From: Deltaproteobacteria bacterium UBA4427
GTDB taxonomy: Bacteria > Myxococcota_A > UBA9160 > UBA4427
Assembly (NCBI GenBank): GCA_002390675.1
Contig: DGPZ01000039.1
Span: 37,858 to 44,465 of the forward strand
DNA length: 6,608 bases
Reading direction: 5' to 3'
Shown here: piece by piece, positions 1-4,793 of the stretch
How the letters are laid out: the number at the start of each line of letters is the position of its first letter
Numbering within the stretch: position 1 is the stretch's first letter
Position numbers and translations under genes: made by a program
Notes under the pieces: model-generated
What the model was told of the DNA's origin: nothing
Databases searched by the model: none
Seen by the model: only the letters and a program-made list of their open reading frames with translations

Positions 1-95
1 GCGGAGTAGCCGCCGAGTAGCCTTGGCCAATTATTGCAGGCCAAGTCCGCCCGCAGCTAAACATGTCTAGGACTCCTTTCTAGATCGAGAACTTC
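1..95. other. Non-coding left edge with a small inverted repeat
   Basis: No supported gene is visible. All forward frames have early stops; the longest open stretch, positions 2-69, does not read like a protein. A perfect 7-base inverted repeat (22-28 with 39-45, 10-base loop) is enclosed by a second short complementarity (1-5 with 46-50), so the stretch could be the end of a structured transcript that begins outside the window. An 8-base direct repeat, GAGTAGCC, lies at 4-11 and 15-22. A weak TTGCAG (34-39) and TAAACA (58-63) pair, 18 bases apart, is the nearest thing to a promoter. It matches the consensus at only about half the positions, so I do not call it. Confidence 0.3.
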
Positions 96-129
96 ACCGA
101 ACGCTCAGCCCGAAAGGCGGGCGTTCGGT
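96..129 (+). terminator. Terminator-like hairpin upstream of the transketolase leader
   Basis: A perfect 9-base stem (96-104 with 121-129) continues through a U-G and a C-G pair, one bulged A (107), and three more pairs (108-110 with 116-118), closing on the loop CGAAA. The stem is stable and compact like an intrinsic terminator, but it is followed only by TCGTTT rather than a real T run. It probably ends a transcript entering from the left. It could instead be part of the leader of the downstream gene if the promoter lies before it. Confidence 0.5.
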
Positions 130-154
130 CGTTTGGGACATTGGGGTTTCAGTT

Positions 155-187
155 AAGCGTAGGAATCCCACGCTTCCCGGGATTCTT
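155..187 (+). promoter_or_regulatory. Overlapping hairpins (possible pseudoknot) in the transketolase leader
   Basis: Two mutually entangled inverted repeats are visible. The first pairs 155-160 with 170-175 (AAGCGT/ACGCTT, six perfect pairs). Its nine-base loop, AGGAATCCC at 161-169, pairs with 179-187 as seven Watson-Crick pairs (163-169 with 179-185), then one wobble and one A-U pair. The order is that of an H-type pseudoknot with short connecting loops, or else of two alternative hairpins. The loop is also a near copy of the ribosome-binding region at 301-312. Whether this is a functional RNA is inference; it matches no riboswitch class I can recognise. Confidence 0.35.
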
Positions 188-235
188 CCATTCCGTCAGG
201 ACGGATTCGGCGGTAACGTTGGGGCGCCCTCTCGG

Positions 236-252
236 GTCCGCATCCTGCGGAC
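236..252 (+). other. Short GC-rich hairpin in the transketolase leader
   Basis: A perfect 7-base stem (236-242 with 246-252) closes on a three-base loop, TCC. It is not followed by T residues and lies well before the start codon, so it looks like leader structure rather than a terminator. A further small hairpin (192-196 with 201-205, loop CAGG) lies upstream of it. Confidence 0.3.
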
Positions 253-268
253 ACCCCCCACGAGCCGA

Positions 269-296
269 GACGAACGCGACGTCCCCGTCGCGCGTC
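269..296 (+). promoter_or_regulatory. Strong hairpin just upstream of the tkt ribosome-binding site
   Basis: Four pairs (269-272 with 293-296), a two-base AA bulge (273-274), and seven perfect pairs (275-281 with 286-292) close on the tetraloop TCCC. The stem ends four bases before the AGGA at 301-304. In the mRNA it would be very stable and close enough to the ribosome-binding site to affect translation or protect the 5' end. Its function is inferred from position only. Confidence 0.4.
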
Positions 297-300
297 AGCC

Positions 301-304
301 AGGA
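301..304 (+). promoter_or_regulatory. Ribosome-binding site for transketolase
   Basis: AGGA lies 11 bases before the ATG at 316, which is rather long spacing. It is the only purine-rich match in range. The surrounding 12 bases (301-312) are repeated at 161-173 with one extra C. They are also complementary to 180-187 over eight pairs, one of them a wobble. Confidence 0.55.
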
Positions 305-315
305 ATCCACGCAAC

Positions 316-2400
316 ATGTCCGATACGCCCTCGTCTGTGGTTGGGACCTCCGACCCGGAGCTTCTTGAACAGATCGAAAATACGATCCGCTTTCTTGCCG
401 TCGACGCAGTCGAACGTGCGGGGATCGGGCACGTCGGCGCCGCGATGGCGTTGGCCGCATCGGCTTTCGAACTTTGGGACAACCATCTTCGCTTCGATCC
501 GCAGGATCCCGAATGGGCTTTGCGCGACCGCTTCGTACTCTCCAACGGCCATGCGTCTATGCTGCAGTACTCGCTGCTTCATCTGTTTGGCTATGACCTG
601 TCGCTCGAGGATATCTCGAAGTTCCGTCAGCTCGGTTCGCGCACGCCCGGTCATCCGGAGTATGGCGAGACGGCTGGTATTGAACTCACAACCGGTCCGT
701 TAGGCCAGGGCTTCGCGCACGGCGTAGGCATGGCCCTCGCGGCCAAGATGGCCGGCTCGCAGTTCGGCGGCGACGGTGCGGATTCGGATGCCGACCGGCC
801 GGGACAAAACTTCGTGTACGGAATTGTCGGTGACGGCTGCTTGATGGAAGGCGTTGCCTCAGAAGCCGCTTCCTTTGCTGGACACCATGCTCTCGGCAAC
901 CTGATTTTCATCTACGACGACAACTCGATCACGATCGACGGTGGCACGAACATCACCTTCGGCGAAGACGTCCCCAAGCGTTTTGAGGCCTACGGCTGGC
1001 ATGTTGTCGACTCGGTCGACGGACAGGATCGCGCTGGCTTTTCGAAGGCGCTTGCTGAGGGTCGTGCCGAGACGGATCGTCCGACATTGATCGTCTTGAA
1101 GACGCTCATCGGTCGCGGTGCGCCTAATTTCGAAGGACGAAACAAGGCCCACGGTGGCCCGCTCGGGGAAGACGAGACGAAGCTCGCGAAGCAGGGCCTC
1201 GGTTGGTCGACAGACGGCGATCTCATCGTGCCCGACGCAGTGCGCGATTATTGCCAAGCTCGAGGCGCTGCCAAGACCTTGGCGAGAAAGTCGAGCGACG
1301 CAAAATTTGACGCCTGGCGTTCTGCGAATACGGAAGCTGCGACGAAGTGGGATGCTGCACGCGGACGCTCGCTGCCTTCGGACCTTATTGAAAAGCTCGT
1401 TGAGGATCTCGAGGGCGTGAAGAACGCCACACGCAACCACTCGAAGACCGTGCTTGAACGGCTCGCGACACTCGTCCCCTTCATGACGGGCGGCTCCGCA
1501 GATCTTGCTGGTTCCGCCGCACCGCCGATCATTAAGAGCGCGGGCATAGTCGGTCCAGGTGCGGGCGAGGGCGTTGATCCTTTCGCAGGACGAAATATTC
1601 ACTTCGGCGTTCGCGAACATGCGATGGGCGCGATCGCGAACGGCATAGGCCTCGACGGCACGTTCCTGCCCTACTGCGGCACATTCATGATCTTTAGCGA
1701 CTACATGCGCCCGTCGATCCGGCTCGCCGCATTGCAGAAGACCCCGACGCTCTTCGTGTTCACTCACGACTCGATCTTTGTCGGCGAAGACGGCCCCACG
1801 CATCAGCCAGTGGAGCAGCTAGACGGTCTTCGCGTAATGCCCGGAATCAACGTCTTCCGCCCCGCGGACGGCGTCGAAACCGCCATGGCCTACGCCTACT
1901 ATCTCGAGCGGGCCGTTACGGCAGAGCCCAACAATCGGGCGCCGGTCCTTCTCTCGCTTACGCGACAAGCGTTGCCTGGCCTCGAGCGCCCGGCGAGTTT
2001 CCAGCCGAAGGATGTTTGGAAGGGTGGCTATATCGTCTCCGACCCGGCAGAGAAGGCGGATGTGGTTTTGCTTGCGACGGGCAGTGAAGTTTCGCTCGCG
2101 GTCGAAGCAGCGGCGGATTTGGCGGCGGACGGGATCAAAGCCCGCGTCGTTTCGATGCCATGTGTCGAACTGTTTCTTGAACAATCTGAAGCCGACCAGG
2201 ACGCCGTTGTCCCGGACGATGGCACGCCGATCGTGGCCATCGAAGCCGGTCGAGCAGAGACCCTGCGCCGCTTTGTTGGCCGCCGGGGACTGGTCATCGG
2301 GATGGAGAGCTTCGGCGCCTCAGCGCCCTATAGCTCGCTTGCAGAGCACTTCGGATTCAATGCGAAGAACGTGGTGGCGAGAGTGAAGGCGCACGTTTAG
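316..2400 (+). CDS. tkt: Transketolase
   Basis: Thiamine-diphosphate enzyme that moves two-carbon ketol units between sugar phosphates in the cytosolic pentose phosphate pathway (or Calvin cycle, if present). The 694 residues match the usual length. The N-terminal cofactor domain has the GDG...N motif (172-174 to N203), NGHASM (77-82), TPGHPEY (110-116) and TTGPLGQG (125-132). The central pyrimidine-binding domain has TGGSADL (391-397), REHAM (433-437) with the catalytic glutamate E434, and EDGPTHQPVEQ (491-501). The C-terminal domain has ATGSE (587-591) and FGASAPY (666-672). H39, H279 and H484 fit conserved active-site histidines. The GHPG motif near residue 39 is GHVG here, and the following stretch is also unusual. 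The start is the first ATG of the frame, with AGGA 11 bases upstream. The leader is long and structured. It appears to be a single-gene transcript, as the next gene is convergent. Confidence 0.96.
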   Translation: MSDTPSSVVGTSDPELLEQIENTIRFLAVDAVERAGIGHVGAAMALAASAFELWDNHLRFDPQDPEWALRDRFVLSNGHASMLQYSLLHLFGYDLSLEDISKFRQLGSRTPGHPEYGETAGIELTTGPLGQGFAHGVGMALAAKMAGSQFGGDGADSDADRPGQNFVYGIVGDGCLMEGVASEAASFAGHHALGNLIFIYDDNSITIDGGTNITFGEDVPKRFEAYGWHVVDSVDGQDRAGFSKALAEGRAETDRPTLIVLKTLIGRGAPNFEGRNKAHGGPLGEDETKLAKQGLGWSTDGDLIVPDAVRDYCQARGAAKTLARKSSDAKFDAWRSANTEAATKWDAARGRSLPSDLIEKLVEDLEGVKNATRNHSKTVLERLATLVPFMTGGSADLAGSAAPPIIKSAGIVGPGAGEGVDPFAGRNIHFGVREHAMGAIANGIGLDGTFLPYCGTFMIFSDYMRPSIRLAALQKTPTLFVFTHDSIFVGEDGPTHQPVEQLDGLRVMPGINVFRPADGVETAMAYAYYLERAVTAEPNNRAPVLLSLTRQALPGLERPASFQPKDVWKGGYIVSDPAEKADVVLLATGSEVSLAVEAAADLAADGIKARVVSMPCVELFLEQSEADQDAVVPDDGTPIVAIEAGRAETLRRFVGRRGLVIGMESFGASAPYSSLAEHFGFNAKNVVARVKAHV

Positions 2401-2427
2401 GAACGCAGCGAGTTTCTGCTGAGTTCC
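2400..2427 (+). terminator. Weak terminator-like hairpin at the end of tkt
   Basis: Starting at the last base of the stop codon, 2400-2404 pairs with 2423-2427, followed by one mismatch, four more pairs (2406-2409 with 2418-2421), a wobble pair and a six-base loop. There is no T run after it, so it may act as a 3'-end stabiliser or as part of a Rho-dependent end rather than a classical intrinsic terminator. Confidence 0.3.
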
Positions 2428-2514
2428 GTTGGGTGGCACCCGTTCGCCTGCCCCAGTCCTTTTGCGGGGTTGGGGGCGGGACATGCGACGGCGGCTCCTC
2501 TCGACTGGTCTCGA

Positions 2515-2572
2515 CGCGCGGGCGGTATGGCCGAGCTTTACCACCGAGGCAACCAGCCTTAACGCCCGCGCG
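2515..2572. repeat. Perfect 10-base inverted repeat in the convergent spacer
   Basis: CGCGCGGGCG (2515-2524) is exactly complementary to 2563-2572, enclosing 38 bases. Inside are two small possible stems, 2524-2527 with 2539-2542 and 2547-2550 with 2556-2559, so the transcript of either strand could fold toward a three-way junction (the first inner stem competes for base 2524). No T run follows on either strand. It may be a shared transcription end for the convergent genes or a small structured RNA. I recognise no known RNA family. The rest of the 243-base spacer (2401-2643) has no credible gene. Confidence 0.4.
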
Positions 2573-2603
2573 ATGGGCTGCGTACGCGGACACAGCACCG
2601 ACC

Positions 2604-2636
2604 GACCCACCGCCGGGCACAGCCCTGCCGCGGGTC
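2604..2636 (-). terminator. GC-rich hairpin just after the cyclophilin gene
   Basis: On the minus strand this lies 8 bases past the stop codon of the cyclophilin gene. The outer stem pairs 2604-2608 with 2632-2636, and the inner part pairs 2615-2617 with 2623-2625 through a mixed stem with two mismatches and one wobble. No T run follows, so termination here would need help such as Rho. It is called by position and stem only. Confidence 0.3.
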
Positions 2637-2643
2637 CAAACGA

Positions 2644-3075
2644 CTAGTCTTCGATGACGATCGTTTCGATCGCGTCGCCGCCAGCGATTGCGTCAACGAC
2701 ATCTTGGCCTTCGATGACCTTTCCGAAGACGCCGTGCTTGCCGTCGAGCCACGGGGTTTCAACGTGGGTAATGAAGAACTGCGAGCCGTTGGTGTTCGGG
2801 CCTGCGTTGGCCATGGAGAGGATGCCGGGGGCATCGTGCTTGCCCGCGAGTGCCCCGGCTTCGTCATCGAACTTGTAGCCGGGACCGCCGGTGCCCGTAC
2901 CCTGAGGACAGCCGCCCTGGATCATGAAGTCCGGGATCACGCGGTGCCAGGTCAGGCCGTTGTAGAAACCTTCGCCGACAAGCTTGATGAAGTTACCCGT
3001 GGTTTCGGGGGCAGCATCGGTGAAGAGTTCGACCTTGATGGCGCCCTTATTGGTGTTGAATGTGGCGGTGGACAT
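2644..3075 (-). CDS. Peptidyl-prolyl cis-trans isomerase, cyclophilin type
   Basis: Catalyses cis-trans isomerisation of X-proline bonds during protein folding. The 143-residue protein is a minimal single-domain cyclophilin. Family motifs are in order: WHRVIPDFMIQGG (43-55), carrying the arginine, phenylalanine and glutamine expected at the active site (R45, F50, Q53); GYKFDDE (66-72); SMANAGPNTNGSQFFIT (87-103); and WLDGKHGVFG (109-118), with the tryptophan that in cyclophilin A contacts cyclosporin. There is no signal peptide or membrane segment, so it should be cytoplasmic, like PpiB. The start is supported by GGAG five bases upstream. It is convergent with the transketolase gene and divergent from the GreAB-like gene. 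The family is certain, but the client proteins cannot be told from sequence. Confidence 0.95.
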   Translation of the reverse strand: MSTATFNTNKGAIKVELFTDAAPETTGNFIKLVGEGFYNGLTWHRVIPDFMIQGGCPQGTGTGGPGYKFDDEAGALAGKHDAPGILSMANAGPNTNGSQFFITHVETPWLDGKHGVFGKVIEGQDVVDAIAGGDAIETIVIED

Positions 3076-3080
3076 CGGAT

Positions 3081-3084
3081 CTCC
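3081..3084 (-). promoter_or_regulatory. Ribosome-binding site for the cyclophilin gene
   Basis: On the minus strand GGAG stands five bases before the ATG at 3075-3073. This is good spacing and fixes the start at the first methionine of MSTATFNT. Confidence 0.7.
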
Positions 3085-3114
3085 GTTCTATTAATTCAGT
3101 TAGGTGGTGTAGAA

Positions 3115-3145
3115 AATATCACGTCTTCGCTCCGCCGCGTTTCAA
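3115..3145 (-). promoter_or_regulatory. Possible promoter of the cyclophilin gene
   Basis: On the minus strand TTGAAA (3145-3140) is followed after 19 bases by GATATT (3120-3115), about 40 bases before the start codon. The -35 box is good (five of six), the -10 is fair (four of six), and the spacing is two bases longer than ideal. It lies in an AT-richer patch of the divergent spacer (3076-3260). I see no equally good promoter for the forward GreAB-like gene. Confidence 0.3.
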
Positions 3146-3260
3146 TCATTGTTCGGAGCAAAGAGCGCGGGGAAGGACTGGTCAAAGAGCACGTTCGGTT
3201 GCACTCTCCCTATGCTTTGCTGCATCGGGGTGCGGAGTGTAACGCGAACTGGGGAGATGG

Positions 3261-3773
3261 ATGGACATGAAGCGCTACTTCGTGGACGAATTGAAGCTCG
3301 TGTATCAGGAACGGATTGCTTCCGCGGCCCGCGCCGAGGCGACTGCCGCGGAGGGTGCGGAGCAGATCCGCTCGGAATCGACTCGGAGTGAGGACGCCAA
3401 GGCTGCGGCCATGGAGGGGCGGCTCAGCTCGGGGCATCGTCGTCGGCGCAAGCAGGCGGTGGTCGAGATGGAGACGCTGCTCGAGTTCTCTGAAAAGGGC
3501 CTGCGGCGCTTTAAGCCGACAGACCGCGTGAACATTGGCGCGATGGTCGATGTGCGAATCGAGGACGAAGCGGGTGAGGAAGAGCGGACGCTTTTCTTTC
3601 TGCCTGTGGGCGCAGGAGAAGAACTAAGTGGCCCTGGTGGTGATGGCTTCGTGGTGGTGGTCACACCCAAATCCCCGGTGGGGTCAGCCCTTATGGGCGC
3701 GAGGGTAGAGGACTCCTTCGAAATCGTGATCGATGGTCGCGATCGAGAGTGGACCGTCGTGGATCTGGGCTAA
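3261..3773 (+). CDS. GreA/GreB-like transcription factor domain protein
   Basis: 170 residues, cytoplasmic, with no signal or membrane segment. Residues 1-80 are charged, alanine-rich and probably helical, as in the coiled-coil finger of Gre factors, with acidic residues in the middle (E39, E44, D45) and a basic patch HRRRRK (59-64). Residues 85-170 resemble the Gre C-terminal FKBP-like domain: a short beta strand (VNIGAMVDVRI), then the TPKSPVGSALMG segment (135-146), which corresponds to the SP..RALiGK signature of GreA, then VEDSFEIVI and EWTVVDL. Gre factors enter the RNA polymerase secondary channel and trigger cleavage of backtracked RNA. Here the canonical finger-tip motif is not recognisable, so it may modulate polymerase in another way. 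GGGGAG precedes ATG 3261 by four bases and ATG 3267 by ten, so the start could be two codons later. The SDR gene follows in the same direction. Confidence 0.75.
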   Translation: MDMKRYFVDELKLVYQERIASAARAEATAAEGAEQIRSESTRSEDAKAAAMEGRLSSGHRRRRKQAVVEMETLLEFSEKGLRRFKPTDRVNIGAMVDVRIEDEAGEEERTLFFLPVGAGEELSGPGGDGFVVVVTPKSPVGSALMGARVEDSFEIVIDGRDREWTVVDLG

Positions 3774-3824
3774 AGCCCCGTGCGGCCACGAATTCTCTCG
3801 TGATGGGCCTTCCGGGACCGAGTA

Positions 3825-3845
3825 GGCTTTCGCTCGCCGAAGGCT
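3825..3845 (+). other. Small hairpin between the GreAB-like and SDR genes
   Basis: Eight pairs, two of them wobbles (3825-3832 with 3838-3845), with the loop CTCGC. There is no T run after it, so it is at most a weak terminator or a processing structure. The two genes could still be co-transcribed across the 120-base gap (3774-3893). Confidence 0.25.
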
Positions 3846-3882
3846 CCCACTGGGGCGGCCTCGCGACCGAACGAGTGAGGAA

Positions 3883-3887
3883 AAGGA
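3883..3887 (+). promoter_or_regulatory. Ribosome-binding site for the SDR gene
   Basis: AAGGA in a purine-rich run (GAGGAAAAGGA), six bases before the ATG at 3894. This is the strongest ribosome-binding site in the window and settles that start. Confidence 0.7.
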
Positions 3888-3893
3888 ACACCC

Positions 3894-4691
3894 ATGGCAG
3901 AGCAAAGCAGCCAAGCGTCCTCGCCACCCCAAGACTTCTCAGGCCGCCGCGCTTTTGTTACGGGCGCAGGCAGTGGGATCGGCCGCGCGATCGCGATCCG
4001 TCTCGCTGCGGGTGGGGCCTCGGTGGCAGTTGTTGATCTCAACGCCGATGCGGCAACCTCCGTAGTCGAGGAGATCGGCGAGCGCGCCTGCGCTTTGCAC
4101 GCAGATGTTTCGGATGAATCGGCGGTGGCGAGCGTAATCGGCGAGGCGGCGAGGCGGCTTGGTGGCCTGGATGTGTTAGTCAATAACGCGGGCATCGTTT
4201 CGATTAAGCGCTTCGAGGAGATCAGTCTTGCGGACTGGGAGCGCACGTTTAGCGTGAACCTGCGCTCGATGTTTCTGACCTGTCAGGCAGCGCTCCCTCA
4301 TCTCCGCGCATCCCGTGCGGGCGCAGTGGTTAACCTCGCTTCGGTCGCAGCGAGTCGATACACGGTTCCCCATGTGGATTATGCGGCATCGAAAGGTGGC
4401 GTGGTTTCGTTTACGCGAGATCTTGCGTTTGAGCTCGGCGGCGACGGAATTCGTGTGAATGCAGTGGCGCCGGGGCCGACGGCGACGGCGATGATGGCGA
4501 AAATTTCGGATGAACAGCTCGATGCTTCGGGAATGCGCTTTGTGTTAGGTCGAATCGGACGCCCTGAGGATGTCGCAGAAGCGGTCGCATTTCTCGCGTC
4601 CGAGCGCGCCTCGTATATCACAGGAGCAACTCTTCCCGTCACGGGAGGAGCGGAACTCGCAACTCGCCCGTTTCGCCCGCAAGACGAATGA
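3894..4691 (+). CDS. Short-chain dehydrogenase/reductase (classical SDR, FabG-like)
   Basis: Cytosolic NAD(P)(H)-dependent oxidoreductase of 265 residues with a single Rossmann fold. Visible motifs are TGAGSGIG (23-30, cofactor binding), D48 at the end of the second strand (this favours NAD(H) over NADP(H)), DVS (71-73), NNAG (97-100), and the catalytic tetrad N122, S150, Y163 and K167 in YAASK. APGPTAT (192-198) follows the catalytic helix. Near the C-terminus YITGATLPVTGG (241-252) matches the usual ItGq...vdGG end, with threonine where aspartate is common. A 17-residue polar N-terminal lead and a tail of about 13 residues extend the usual core. The substrate cannot be told: 3-oxoacyl-ACP reductase, a sugar or alcohol dehydrogenase and others share this pattern. 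The strong ribosome-binding site supports the start. It is convergent with dnaE2. Confidence 0.9.
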   Translation: MAEQSSQASSPPQDFSGRRAFVTGAGSGIGRAIAIRLAAGGASVAVVDLNADAATSVVEEIGERACALHADVSDESAVASVIGEAARRLGGLDVLVNNAGIVSIKRFEEISLADWERTFSVNLRSMFLTCQAALPHLRASRAGAVVNLASVAASRYTVPHVDYAASKGGVVSFTRDLAFELGGDGIRVNAVAPGPTATAMMAKISDEQLDASGMRFVLGRIGRPEDVAEAVAFLASERASYITGATLPVTGGAELATRPFRPQDE

Positions 4692-4770
4692 GCGTGCGTC
4701 GAACACGGTCCTTACTCGCGGCCGATTCCATGTCTCGTAATATCTTGCCGTCGGAGTGCTTAGTATCCAG

Positions 4771-4786
4771 CGCCTATCAATAGGTG
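4771..4786. terminator. Small hairpin in the SDR/dnaE2 convergent spacer
   Basis: Six pairs, one a wobble (4771-4776 with 4781-4786), with the loop TCAA, 8 bases from the dnaE2 stop and about 80 after the SDR stop. It could serve either strand, but neither side has a T run. The remainder of the 102-base spacer shows nothing else. Confidence 0.25.
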
Positions 4787-4793
4787 ACTGAGG

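Noticed and set aside
89..102. GAAC-N6-GAAC, similar to the alphaproteobacterial LexA box GTTC-N7-GTTC on the other strand
   Set aside because: The spacing is six instead of seven, and it stands in front of transketolase rather than an SOS gene.
133..161. TTGGGA followed by TAAGCG or AGCGTA as a tkt promoter
   Set aside because: The -35 is poor and the -10 candidates are either poor matches or wrongly spaced. No convincing promoter for tkt is visible by eye.
859..1803. A 314-codon open frame on the minus strand inside tkt
   Set aside because: It lies wholly antisense to a transketolase whose motifs run unbroken through the region, and its translation shows no domain-like pattern. Long antisense frames are common in GC-rich genes.
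2515..2572. A tRNA or other known structured RNA in the convergent spacer
   Set aside because: There is no TTCRA-type T-loop, anticodon arm or CCA-proximal pattern, and no resemblance I could defend to SRP RNA, 6S RNA, tmRNA or RNase P RNA.
3199..3227. TTGCAC as a -35 box for the GreAB-like gene
   Set aside because: Seventeen to eighteen bases downstream there is only GCATCG/CATCGG, which does not match a -10. The nearby TATGCT has no suitable -35.
2704..3270. A 188-codon forward open frame across the cyclophilin gene
   Set aside because: It is antisense to a clear cyclophilin with every family motif, lacks a ribosome-binding site and overlaps the start of the GreAB-like gene in another frame.
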